A stretch of DNA of 64,000 bases from RYN-417 sp043745485 (GTDB taxonomy: Bacteria; Patescibacteriota; Saccharimonadia; Saccharimonadales; JACDBH01): the NCBI GenBank assembly GCA_043745485.1, contig JAYTSU010000017.1, forward strand, positions 1 through 64,000, given 5' to 3'. The stretch's first letter is position 1; each line of letters starts with the position of its first letter. The notes below the pieces were generated by a model. The model did not search any database and was not told the origin of the DNA. It saw nothing but the letters and a program-made list of their open reading frames with translations. Positions 40,831 to 49,144 of this stretch are shown in pieces. Both the position numbers and the translations under genes were made by a program.

Positions 40831-41745
40831 TTATACGATAGCTTTACCTATGGAGTTATAATATGTCAGCTTTTCTTCCACCACAGCTTGTACTGCATCA
40901 ATTACTTTTTCCATCAGTTTTACGACTGCAAATTCAGTAGGATTTTCTTTGAGCTGTTGATCAAGAGTTGTACGGAAGGCGTAGCGCATGTCAGAATTGA
41001 TGTTTACTTTTGTGACACCAACTTTTACTGCATCTACAAAATAATGCCCTGGCGTATCGCTACCACCATGGAGGGAGATGTTACAGTCAATCGCATCACG
41101 AATGGTTTGGAGCAACGGAATGTCGAGTTCCTTTGGTACTGGGTATTTGCCGTGCAAGTTTCCTATCGCAGCGGCAAAAGTGTCAATTCCCGTAGCCTCA
41201 ACGAAGTTCTTCGCTTCTTCAGGCGTTGAAAAAGTCTTTTTAATTTCTTCATAATCTATTGCGGTAGTAAATACGTTGGAGCCACCACCAAAATAGTGCG
41301 GTTCACTTTCTACGAGAGCTCCTGTTGTCTCAGCGGCATAGGCTACTACTTCTTTGGTTGCGTTTATTATTTCCTCGTCGGTTGCGTCATGGTTGGCTTG
41401 GCTAATGTCTATATGAATAAATTCAAAACCGGCATCTATGCCTTTTTTTGCTGCTTCAACGGTCGGAGAATGGTCAAGGTTGATGTACATTTCAATGCCA
41501 TATTCTACTTTAGCATTATCAACAAGGTCACGTACATTGTCGAGACCAAGCGCGTCGACTTCACCCTGACTGACCTCAACCATCGCCGGTGCATTATGTT
41601 TCTGGCAGGCCTTTGCTATGGCAGAAAGTGTTTCCATATTGTCTATATTAAACGCGCCGATTGCAAAATGCTGTTCGCGGGCACGCTTCATAGCCTCACG
41701 GGCTTTTTTACAGTTTTCTTGATACTTTTCAGTGCTATCTGACAT
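40831..41745 (-). CDS. fba: Class II fructose-bisphosphate aldolase family protein
   Basis: Class II aldolases split fructose-1,6-bisphosphate (or tagatose-1,6-bisphosphate) with a zinc ion. The 304-aa protein has AIGAFNIDNMETLSAI, the zinc site YINLDHSPTVEAAKKGIDAGFEFIHID (first part LDHS), GNLHGKYP, LHGGSDTP and VTKVNINSDMRYAF. It could be of the Fba or the GatY/KbaY subgroup. The ATG at 41745, with AAGGAA upstream, was chosen over an earlier in-frame start inside the transketolase gene. It follows the transketolase by 13 bases. Confidence 0.92.
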   Translation of the reverse strand: MSDSTEKYQENCKKAREAMKRAREQHFAIGAFNIDNMETLSAIAKACQKHNAPAMVEVSQGEVDALGLDNVRDLVDNAKVEYGIEMYINLDHSPTVEAAKKGIDAGFEFIHIDISQANHDATDEEIINATKEVVAYAAETTGALVESEPHYFGGGSNVFTTAIDYEEIKKTFSTPEEAKNFVEATGIDTFAAAIGNLHGKYPVPKELDIPLLQTIRDAIDCNISLHGGSDTPGHYFVDAVKVGVTKVNINSDMRYAFRTTLDQQLKENPTEFAVVKLMEKVIDAVQAVVEEKLTYYNSIGKAIV

Positions 41746-41758
41746 GGTGGGTAGTTCC

Positions 41759-42736
41759 TTATTTAGATTTTTTAGCAATTACGTGATGAGCAGCCAATGC
41801 TATGTGCTTGGCAGTAAGTCCGAAATGCTCAAAGAGATCAATAGGGTCACCAGACTCACCAAAGTGATCTTTCATGCCCATTCTGATCATTGGCGTTGGT
41901 AAATTTTCTCCTAACAGCTCCGCAACCGCACCGCCAAGCCCGCCGTTTATTTGGCCTTCTTCAATGGTCACTACAGCTCCGGTTTTTTTTACACTTTTTA
42001 AGATTGTTTCATTATCTAGTGGCTTAATTGTGCCAACATGAACTACCTCTGCATCAATGCCATCTTTATATAACTTTTCTGCTGCTAGAAGCGCCTGATA
42101 TGTCATAGTGCCCGTTGCGATAATTGTGATGTCTTTGCCTTCATCAAACACGTAGGCTTTGCCAATTTCAAACGGAGTTTCTGCAGTTGTAAACACGGGG
42201 GTTGCCTCGCGCGCTAAGCGCATATAGTTTGGGCGGCTGTCTTTTGCCATAGCCAAGGTCATTTTTTCAGCTTCGATGCTGTCACACGGTGCCAGCACAA
42301 CCATATTTGGCAACACGCGCATGAGCGCAATATCTTCCAGCATCTGGTGCGTGGCGCCATCTTTTCCAGTGAAGAGCCCTGCATGAGAACCAATGATCTT
42401 AACGGGGCGGTCGTTTAGACAAATTGTGGTTCTGATCTGTTCCCAATTTCTGCCCGGACTAAATGCAGCGTAGCTACTGACAAACGGTATTTTACCCATT
42501 GCAGCCAAGCCAGCACCCACAGTTACAAGATTTTGTTCTGCAACACCAATTTCTATAAATCTATCAGGAAAAGCTTCTTTAAACATGCCTATTTGGGTAG
42601 AATCAGTCAGATCAGCACAGGCGGCTACAACATTCTTATCAAGCTCGCCCGCCATTTTTAAGCCACGGCCAAAGCCTTTACGCGTCGGCTCACTATTAAG
42701 CTCTTTTGTAACGTTCGTAATATGTAGGACGCTCAT
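41759..42736 (-). CDS. Transketolase, C-terminal subunit
   Basis: The 325-aa protein covers the pyrimidine-binding and C-terminal domains of transketolase: RKGFGRGLKMAGELDKNVVAACADLTDS (here KGFGRGLKMAGEL), the GVAEQNLVTVGAGLAAMGKIPFVSSYAAF segment with the catalytic Glu, THQMLEDIALMRVLPNM, and a C-terminal domain. Together with the next gene upstream it forms one enzyme that moves two-carbon units between sugar phosphates, using thiamine diphosphate. Split transketolases are common in archaea and several CPR lineages. Confidence 0.95.
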   Translation of the reverse strand: MSVLHITNVTKELNSEPTRKGFGRGLKMAGELDKNVVAACADLTDSTQIGMFKEAFPDRFIEIGVAEQNLVTVGAGLAAMGKIPFVSSYAAFSPGRNWEQIRTTICLNDRPVKIIGSHAGLFTGKDGATHQMLEDIALMRVLPNMVVLAPCDSIEAEKMTLAMAKDSRPNYMRLAREATPVFTTAETPFEIGKAYVFDEGKDITIIATGTMTYQALLAAEKLYKDGIDAEVVHVGTIKPLDNETILKSVKKTGAVVTIEEGQINGGLGGAVAELLGENLPTPMIRMGMKDHFGESGDPIDLFEHFGLTAKHIALAAHHVIAKKSK

Positions 42737-42751
42737 TGTGTAGCCTCAGCT

Positions 42752-43615
42752 TTATTCATGTTCGCTCCTAATTTTACCTTCTAAAGTTCGCAGTTCATGG
42801 AGAGCCTTTTTAGCCTGATCGTGATCTGGTGGAGTACCATGCCATTTAAAATCATACTCCATGAAGTCCACGCCTTTTCCGGGAACGGTGTGAGCAATAA
42901 TCATAACGGGTTTTTCGGTTATTGCCCGCGCCATTGCACACGCATCAATAAAAGCATCGATGTTATTACCATCTACTTCAATGACATGCCAGCCAAATGA
43001 TTCCCACTTCGCTTTTAGGTCCTCGAGCGGCATGACACTCTCTGTAGTTCCGTCGATCTGGATATTATTGCGATCAATTATACCGATTACGTTGCTGAGT
43101 TTATATTTGTTTGCGAGCATAGCTGCTTCCCAAATGTTACCTTCATTAAGCTCACCATCGCCCATCACCACATATACCCAGCGGTGAGTAATGTTATCCA
43201 TTCGTAAAGCCAAAGCCATTCCGCAGGCTTGGCTTAGCCCACACCCTAGTGGACCACTCGTTGTTTCCATACCTGGTAGACGCAGCCGTTCGGGGTGTCC
43301 TTGCAACCGCGACCCAAACTGCCGCAGCGTCATCAACTCTTTTTTGTCAAAATATCCGGCGTGCGCCATAGTTGCATACCGAACCGGCACACAGTGACCA
43401 TTGCTAAGCAGTAGAATGTCACGCTTTTCCCAGTCAGGATTATTAGGATCGTGTTTTAAAATACCAAAATAAAGAGCAGTAAAAATGTCTGCGAGGCCCA
43501 AAGGACCGGCCGAGTGACCACTGCCAGCGTGCTCTAACATTTTTATAATGTCCTCACGAATGGCGACGGCTTTTAGCTCTAGCTCTTCCGTAGTATAGGT
43601 TTGCTGGTCAGCCAT
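42752..43615 (-). CDS. Transketolase, N-terminal subunit
   Basis: The 287-aa protein covers the thiamine-diphosphate-binding domain. GHSAGPLGLADIFTALYFGIL, GPLGCGLSQACGMALALR, and the Mg/ThDP motif VMGDGELNEGNIWEAAMLANKYKLSNVIGIIDRNN (GDGELNEG with the later N) are all in order. It overlaps rpe by 8 bases and is separated by 15 from the C-terminal subunit. Confidence 0.95.
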   Translation of the reverse strand: MADQQTYTTEELELKAVAIREDIIKMLEHAGSGHSAGPLGLADIFTALYFGILKHDPNNPDWEKRDILLLSNGHCVPVRYATMAHAGYFDKKELMTLRQFGSRLQGHPERLRLPGMETTSGPLGCGLSQACGMALALRMDNITHRWVYVVMGDGELNEGNIWEAAMLANKYKLSNVIGIIDRNNIQIDGTTESVMPLEDLKAKWESFGWHVIEVDGNNIDAFIDACAMARAITEKPVMIIAHTVPGKGVDFMEYDFKWHGTPPDHDQAKKALHELRTLEGKIRSEHE

Positions 43616-44252
43616 GTGTCCCTCTCTTTAGTGCTGTTTCAAGTGTATCATAAGCAGCTTCTGGATCTTTGGCCTTTTGGATAAATCCACCGACGTTCAA
43701 AACACTCACGCCACCTTCTTGTAACGCCTGTATATTCTCAACATTGATTCCACCGTCCCAGCCAATTTCTAGGCTCGGCTTTAGCTCTTTTAACTGCACA
43801 ACTTTTTTGAGCATATTGATGTCAACCGTACCGCCAAAATGCCCTAAATCTCCACTAAAAATTAGGACGTGGTCTACTAGCATTACGAGATCTTTTATGT
43901 CTTCAATGTTTGTTGCCTGTAAAACTGCTAATCCTTTTTTAATACCCAAGCCATCTAGTTCTTTCAAGAAAGTCTCTGGCTCATTGGCTTCGGCATGAAT
44001 AATAATCAGATGCGGCTTAAGCGCAACAAGTTCTTCTAGGTAATCAAGCGGCTTTTGATACATAACGTGCAGATCCACGGCCGGACCAGGTTGCCACCAC
44101 GCTTCATCAATGACAATTGACGTTGTGGGTGCAAAAATTCCGTCCATAAAATCTATGTGAATCCGCATCGCAAAACCTTGAATACGCCGCATCTGATCAC
44201 CGTAGCCTTGAGCTGAAAATGCCGTGACCGTTGGGCACACTACTGCACTCAT
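43608..44252 (-). CDS. rpe: Ribulose-phosphate 3-epimerase family protein
   Basis: Rpe interconverts ribulose-5-phosphate and xylulose-5-phosphate. The 214-aa TIM-barrel protein shows RIHIDFMDGIFAPT and VDLHVMY (metal-binding His and Asp residues), and EIGWDGGINVENIQALQEGGVSVLNVGGFI (core DGGIN), with the second catalytic Asp. The N-terminus (CPTVTAFSAQGYGDQMRRIQ) is divergent from classical LxPSIL forms. Its ATG abuts the rpiB stop codon, and context in the pentose phosphate cluster supports the call. Confidence 0.85.
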   Translation of the reverse strand: MSAVVCPTVTAFSAQGYGDQMRRIQGFAMRIHIDFMDGIFAPTTSIVIDEAWWQPGPAVDLHVMYQKPLDYLEELVALKPHLIIIHAEANEPETFLKELDGLGIKKGLAVLQATNIEDIKDLVMLVDHVLIFSGDLGHFGGTVDINMLKKVVQLKELKPSLEIGWDGGINVENIQALQEGGVSVLNVGGFIQKAKDPEAAYDTLETALKRGTHG

Positions 44253-44696
44253 TTAAATCTGATCCATTTCTTGAATACGCCTTGAGAATCTTTGAGCTGC
44301 TGCAAATGGAGTACGCATAAAAGTATCTATAAGCGCGTAGCCACCCTCGCCCTCAAGCGTTCGAACAGCAAGGCACAAGACATTCGCGTCATCGTCATTG
44401 CGAGCTGCACGGACAGACTCCCGGTCATACCCAAGCGCGGCACGAATTCCTCTGAAGCGGTTAGCTGCCATGCACATACCTTGGCCACTGCCACATATCA
44501 AAATACCCCTGACTTCAGAGTCGCCAGAGGCAAGCATATCGGCCGTTACTTTACGCGCAAAGACCGGATAATCGTCTTCTGGGTTTAAAGCCCCAGTGCT
44601 GTCGTCATGTACCTCATGACCTTGTTTCTGCAAATAACTGACAAGAGCTGCCCGATGTGTAAAACCGTTATGGTCACTGCCGACAAAGACTTTCAT
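44253..44696 (-). CDS. rpiB: Ribose-5-phosphate isomerase B family protein
   Basis: RpiB interconverts ribose-5-phosphate and ribulose-5-phosphate. The 147-aa protein starts MKVFVGSDHNGFTHRAAL, has ILICGSGQGMCMAANRFRGIRAAL with the catalytic cysteine, and ARNDDDANVLCLAVRTL. The start at 44696 was preferred over an upstream in-frame start within gap. The C-terminal FMRTPFAAAQRFSRRI fits the family. Confidence 0.92.
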   Translation of the reverse strand: MKVFVGSDHNGFTHRAALVSYLQKQGHEVHDDSTGALNPEDDYPVFARKVTADMLASGDSEVRGILICGSGQGMCMAANRFRGIRAALGYDRESVRAARNDDDANVLCLAVRTLEGEGGYALIDTFMRTPFAAAQRFSRRIQEMDQI

Positions 44697-44700
44697 TGCT

Positions 44701-45729
44701 CTATTTCTCGGCTTTAGCGCTGTGTAGCAGTCTACCAGTGTCGGCAACAACCTCAACTAGACGGTTGCTATAGCCCCATTCGTTGTCATACCAAGCCACA
44801 ACTTTAAGCATGTTGCCGCCAATGACAGCCGTAAGTTTCATATCAACGGTTGCGGAATGACTGTTGCCTATAAAATCACGTGAGACAAGTTCTTCATCCG
44901 TTACTGCCAAAATTCCTTCGTAATACGGTGTCTTAGACGCCTTCATAAAAACTTCATTAACTTCTTCGACGGTTACAGGGCGCTTGGTTATGATTACGAA
45001 GTCACTCAATGAGACAACGGGAGTAGGTACGCGGATGCTAAGGCCGCCAAAAATTCCTTCGAGTGCTGGCAGCGCCAGGGCAGCCGCTTTTGATGCTCCG
45101 GTTGTGGTTGGTACAATATTTTCGGCCGCATTACGTCCTTCTCGTAGGTCCTTGTTGGGGGCGTCCTGCAAAGCTTGGCTTGCGGTGTAGCTGTGTATGG
45201 TCGTCATCATGGCTTTTTCAATACCAAAGTTGCTTTCAATCACTGCGGCAACAGGAGTAATGCAGTTAGTTGTGCACGAAGCGTTGCTAATAATGTCACC
45301 GGCTACTTCAAGCTTATCCTCATTGACACCGAGCACAACGGTCGTGGCGCCATCGCCTTTTGCAGGTCCGCTTAATACAACCTTTTTAGCACCCGCAGAG
45401 ATGTGCGCCTTGGCCTTGGCAGGGTCTACAAAAAAGCCCGTTGATTCAATCACAACATCAATATTATTTTCTTCCCATGGCAACAATGCTGGGTCTCGCT
45501 CGGCCAAAACTTTGATTTTCTGGCCTTTTATAATCAAGTGACTTTCGTCATAAGTCACATCGTGCTCGTATGTACCGTAGTTACTGTCGTGTTTTAGCAA
45601 TGACGCTAAGGTCTTTGTATCCGTTAAGTCGTTGATGGCCACAATTTCAATATCGCTACGTTCAAACGCAATCTTAAACGCATTTCGCCCAATCCGACCA
45701 AAACCATTGATCGCTACTTTAGTTTTCAC
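44701..45729 (-). CDS. gap: Glyceraldehyde-3-phosphate dehydrogenase
   Basis: GapDH oxidises and phosphorylates glyceraldehyde-3-phosphate with NAD(P). The 342-aa protein has INGFGRIGRNAFK, VAINDLTD (acidic residue after beta-2, favouring NAD), the catalytic SNASCTTNC, and a C-terminal WYDNEWGYSNRLVEV. The start is GTG, with AAGGGGG upstream. It is the first gene of the sugar-phosphate run that continues through rpiB, rpe and transketolase. Confidence 0.97.
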   Translation of the reverse strand: MKTKVAINGFGRIGRNAFKIAFERSDIEIVAINDLTDTKTLASLLKHDSNYGTYEHDVTYDESHLIIKGQKIKVLAERDPALLPWEENNIDVVIESTGFFVDPAKAKAHISAGAKKVVLSGPAKGDGATTVVLGVNEDKLEVAGDIISNASCTTNCITPVAAVIESNFGIEKAMMTTIHSYTASQALQDAPNKDLREGRNAAENIVPTTTGASKAAALALPALEGIFGGLSIRVPTPVVSLSDFVIITKRPVTVEEVNEVFMKASKTPYYEGILAVTDEELVSRDFIGNSHSATVDMKLTAVIGGNMLKVVAWYDNEWGYSNRLVEVVADTGRLLHSAKAEK

Positions 45730-45767
45730 GTTTTTGCCCCCTTATTCTATAGGCGTATTGTATATGC

Positions 45768-46535
45768 TTATGCTTGGGGTGACAATAGTTTCTGAATTGC
45801 CTCAAAATTATTCGGGTGCGCGCAAACCAAACTCATGATGTTCGGGTCATAATCCATACTGCCGTAATTACCAACTCGTAGGCCAGCTTCGGTCATAAGC
45901 AGTGCCCGTGGCACATAGTCCCATGGGCCACCATTAAAACTCGAGATTAGCCCATCCATGACGCCATCAACTGTCAGTAGATAATTATGTGCAACGGCAA
46001 TATCTGCAATCTCTGCACTTAAACGCTTTGCATCATCGTACTGTTCTGGCTCAAACATATTAAGAGACAGGTCAATCCAGCACCGTTCGAGCGGCTTGTA
46101 CGCAACGCTGATCTTCTGGCCGTTTTTGGTGGTACCTTGCCCTCTTCTAGCAGTATATAAATTGTCCATAGGAAACTGATAACAAAAGGCGTATTCTGCC
46201 TGACCGTCCATAACTAGAGCAAGTTGTGTCCGTGCCACTGGATAGCCACGAATAAACGATTCAGTACCATCAATCGGATCCACGGTCCAATACATATCGG
46301 TGCTGCCTTCAAGCCCATGCTCTTCTCCCATAAAACCAACTTCAGGGGTTAGTGGCCGCAATAAGTCTTTGATAGCCAGTTCCAGTTCGCGGTCTAACTT
46401 CGTCACAACTGACTTGTCCGCTTTCAAATCAAAACTGATTATGCCAGTGTTTTCCATCAAACGCGGACGCCATTCTTTTAGTAGCGCCACTAATGCTTCT
46501 TCTGCAGTTTTTATGTAGTTATCCAAATTATTCAT
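45768..46535 (-). CDS. Inositol monophosphatase family phosphatase
   Basis: The 255-aa protein has the metal sites of the family: GEEHGLEG, DPIDGTESFIRGYP (usually DPIDGTxNF) and a C-terminal GGPWDYVPRALLMTEAGLRV. Enzymes of this fold remove phosphate from inositol-1-phosphate, histidinol phosphate, PAP or fructose-1,6-bisphosphate. Substrate cannot be assigned; histidinol-phosphate or a sugar phosphate are both possible. It lies between ppa and gap. Confidence 0.88.
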   Translation of the reverse strand: MNNLDNYIKTAEEALVALLKEWRPRLMENTGIISFDLKADKSVVTKLDRELELAIKDLLRPLTPEVGFMGEEHGLEGSTDMYWTVDPIDGTESFIRGYPVARTQLALVMDGQAEYAFCYQFPMDNLYTARRGQGTTKNGQKISVAYKPLERCWIDLSLNMFEPEQYDDAKRLSAEIADIAVAHNYLLTVDGVMDGLISSFNGGPWDYVPRALLMTEAGLRVGNYGSMDYDPNIMSLVCAHPNNFEAIQKLLSPQA

Positions 46536-46578
46536 CTATTAGTCTGCATCCCGCTTGGGACAAGCTCGTATCCCATGA

Positions 46579-47109
46579 CTATTTCTCTGTCCAACGCTTT
46601 TGGCACTCCTTAATAACTACCTTAGCGTCGTCAACATTACCCCAACCTAGCACCTTTGTACTGCCCGGCTTTTTTAGATCTTTGTAGTGAGTAAAGTGGT
46701 GTTCAATCTTTTGCTTAAACCGAGCGTGCAAGTCATCAATATTATTTAATGCATTGTCAGTGTTACGGTCGTCAACAGGTACACAGATTACTTTATGGTC
46801 AGCTTCACCGTCATCTTCAAAGTTTAAAATACCAAGAATCTTAGCCTCAACGACAACTCCGGTTGGCACTGGGTCATTAGTAATCAGCAAGGTATCCAGC
46901 TCATCACCGTCTTCATCTAAAGTTTGAGGAATAAAGCCATAGTTAGTTGGTTTAGCAAAAATGCTTGGTTCAACACGGTCTAGCTCAAATGTTGCTTTAT
47001 GCCGATTCCATTCTATCTTTAGTGTCGACCACTTTGGAATCTCAATTACAGTGATAATACTGCCATTGTCCACGTCACCCGCATCATAAATTTGGTTAAA
47101 ATCTGCCAT
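46579..47109 (-). CDS. ppa: Inorganic pyrophosphatase
   Basis: Family I pyrophosphatase that hydrolyses PPi and drives biosynthetic reactions. The 176-aa protein has VIEIPKWSTLKIEWN, YGFIPQTLDEDGDELDTLLITNDPVPTG (core DEDGDELDTLL with the metal-binding aspartates), and VPVDDRNTDNALNNIDDL. AAAAGGAG precedes the ATG. Divergent from the GDPD gene across 56 bases. Confidence 0.96.
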   Translation of the reverse strand: MADFNQIYDAGDVDNGSIITVIEIPKWSTLKIEWNRHKATFELDRVEPSIFAKPTNYGFIPQTLDEDGDELDTLLITNDPVPTGVVVEAKILGILNFEDDGEADHKVICVPVDDRNTDNALNNIDDLHARFKQKIEHHFTHYKDLKKPGSTKVLGWGNVDDAKVVIKECQKRWTEK

Positions 47110-47165
47110 TTATACTCCTTTTAGGCTTCTCTGTTATGCTGCTTTATATTGTACACTAAGAAGTA

Positions 47166-47843
47166 ATGAAAATCATTGGACACCGTGGAGCAGCAGGTCT
47201 TGCACCAGAGAATACAATCAAAGCCATTCAAGCCGGCATCAAAGCCGGTGCTGATGCTGTGGAATTTGACGTCCGCCAGGCAAAAGATGGCGTATTTGTA
47301 TTGAGTCACGACGCTACATTAGAACGTTTAGCGGAATCCACAGATAATGTTAAAAATCTGACACTAAAAGAGTTAAAAGATCTTAAACGATTCGATGGTG
47401 AGCCATTTGTAACTTTGCATGAAGCTTTGGACGCATGCGGCAAAACCATGGCCATAATTGAAGCAAAGGACGACACATGGTCAGATCATCTTGCAACGGT
47501 TTTAAAGCAATATGGATCTGACCTCAATGCAACTATTATTTCGTTTAACCACCCCGAACTTATCGCATTCCATAAGGCTATGCCAGCATTACAATGCTTT
47601 GCCTTAGAGCGTCACAATGCCTTTAAAGTCGCTAATCTTGCCCATAAAAACGGTTTCGCAGGCATAACCCTCAATTTTTGGTTATTAAACCCACTAACCT
47701 ACTGGTTTGCTCGTATGCGCAAATTAGAAGTTGCCATCTATGCCGTCGACAAAGCATTAGTAATGCGCTGGTTCAACACATTTTACCCACGTGTTGCCAT
47801 CACCACTAACCGCCCTGACATTCTAAAAAGTATCACTAAATAG
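47166..47843 (+). CDS. Glycerophosphodiester phosphodiesterase (GDPD) family protein
   Basis: GDPD enzymes release glycerol-3-phosphate and an alcohol from glycerophosphodiesters. The 225-aa TIM-barrel protein has IIGHRGAAGLAPENTIKAI and VEFDVRQAKDGVFVLSHD, containing the catalytic HRG...HD residues and the metal-binding E-D pair. No signal peptide is seen, so it acts in the cytoplasm, perhaps in lipid salvage. A hairpin at 47883-47897 follows its stop. Confidence 0.9.
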   Translation: MKIIGHRGAAGLAPENTIKAIQAGIKAGADAVEFDVRQAKDGVFVLSHDATLERLAESTDNVKNLTLKELKDLKRFDGEPFVTLHEALDACGKTMAIIEAKDDTWSDHLATVLKQYGSDLNATIISFNHPELIAFHKAMPALQCFALERHNAFKVANLAHKNGFAGITLNFWLLNPLTYWFARMRKLEVAIYAVDKALVMRWFNTFYPRVAITTNRPDILKSITK

Positions 47844-47882
47844 AATATGTATGCGCAGTAGGATTTGTTGGCGTCCGAACTT

Positions 47883-47899
47883 ATTACCTTTGGTAATTT
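47883..47899 (+). terminator. Weak hairpin after the GDPD gene
   Basis: ATTACC-TTT-GGTAAT followed by only TTC. AT-rich and with a short T run, so a weak terminator at best. Confidence 0.3.
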
Positions 47900-47970
47900 C
47901 TAGCTGTAGCTTTTCTCACATAGGCTGTCATGTCCAACTGCTACCATTTACATTATGATTTGGAACGTAT

Positions 47971-48813
47971 ATGGCGTATTGGGATAAGTTAGGTGGGTCT
48001 GGCAACGTAGAAGACCGACGTGGTATGAGCCCCGCCGCGTTAGGGGGAGGTGGCCTCGGGTTAGTGGGGATCGCCGTTGTTTTAATTTTTAATTTCCTCA
48101 ACACAGGCCAAAAACCTAGTCTAGAGTCTGTGTTTCAACAGTTGCAGCAGCCGTCAGGTGTAAAGCAGCAACCAGCCGACACTTCACAGTTTGCTGGTTT
48201 AGACACATATGAAAAATTTACCTCTACCGTCTTAGGGTCTACCAATACCGTTTGGAAGCAAGTGTTTACAGACAATGGCAAGACATATGCAGAACCAAAG
48301 CTTGTGCTGTTTAGAACTACCACACAATCCGGCTGTGGCAGCGCTACCACAGACGTAGGACCGCACTACTGCCCTACCGACAAGACTATATACATTGACG
48401 AGACATTCTTTGACGAACTTAAAAAGCTCGGTGGTAGTAACGGTGATGTTGCCCAGGCGTATGTTATCGCCCACGAAGTTGGCCACCACGTACAGAACGA
48501 ACTTGGCACCTATGAGAAGGTTAAACAAAAAGGTGGCAATGCTAATACGCAGTCCGTAGAGCTAGAGTTACAAGCAGATTGTTATGCCGGTGTCTGGGCT
48601 CATTCTGTCTCACAGTTAGGCGTCTTTGAGCCAAACGAAGTTCAAGAAGCAACCGACGAAGCCGCAGCTGTTGGCGACGACCGCGTCCAAAAAACATTTC
48701 AAGGCAGCATAAACCCCGAAACCTGGACCCACGGCTCCTCGGCTCAACGTGTCAGCTGGTTCAACACCGGTTTTAACACGGGCGACCCCGGCAAGTGCAA
48801 CACTTTTAAATAA
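47971..48813 (+). CDS. YpfJ-type neutral zinc metallopeptidase
   Basis: The 280-aa protein has a short N-terminal region, a membrane segment (about 24-45, GGGLGLVGIAVVLIFNF), and then the metallopeptidase domain. VIAHEVGHHVQNELG holds the zinc ligands (His168, Glu169, His172), and ELQADCYAGVWAH supplies the further acidic ligand. Family members are called neutral zinc metallopeptidases; substrates are not known. The domain should face outward. Confidence 0.92.
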   Translation: MAYWDKLGGSGNVEDRRGMSPAALGGGGLGLVGIAVVLIFNFLNTGQKPSLESVFQQLQQPSGVKQQPADTSQFAGLDTYEKFTSTVLGSTNTVWKQVFTDNGKTYAEPKLVLFRTTTQSGCGSATTDVGPHYCPTDKTIYIDETFFDELKKLGGSNGDVAQAYVIAHEVGHHVQNELGTYEKVKQKGGNANTQSVELELQADCYAGVWAHSVSQLGVFEPNEVQEATDEAAAVGDDRVQKTFQGSINPETWTHGSSAQRVSWFNTGFNTGDPGKCNTFK

Positions 48814-48914
48814 CTCTTATTACATGGGCGCAAACTTATAGTGCGTATTTGTACCTAAGCGAATTTAATACCTTACATCTTAAGGACTTGTGCTGTCTGC
48901 ATGTTTAAAAATAT

Positions 48915-49106
48915 TTATAGATGCAAGAGTTCAAAAACTCGATGAATGAAAAATGCCGGCCATACCATGGCCTTCAATATAGCGAGAATAAACCCACCAA
49001 AGCCATTAGAATTTTGTACGAAGTAGACTGCAGCACCGACGAACGTTAAGAAGGCCGCACCAGCTGGACCGCCCTTATGTACTACTTTTACTTTATTATT
49101 TGTCAT
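48915..49106 (-). CDS. Small membrane protein of unknown function (63 aa)
   Basis: A strong AAGGAG ribosome site 5-6 bases before the ATG and two hydrophobic segments (about 15-32 and 38-56) support a real gene. The segment VKVVHKGGPAGAAFLTFVG precedes the first membrane span. It looks like a conserved saccharibacterial small membrane protein, though I cannot name a family. Confidence 0.7.
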   Translation of the reverse strand: MTNNKVKVVHKGGPAGAAFLTFVGAAVYFVQNSNGFGGFILAILKAMVWPAFFIHRVFELLHL

Positions 49107-49144
49107 GATATCTCCTTGAACCCATTAAAGCATACACGAGTGAG

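Noticed and set aside
46536..46578. GCTTG/CAAGC hairpin between ppa and the IMPase-family gene
   Set aside because: The stem is short and no T run follows on the coding strand; not enough for a terminator or regulatory call.
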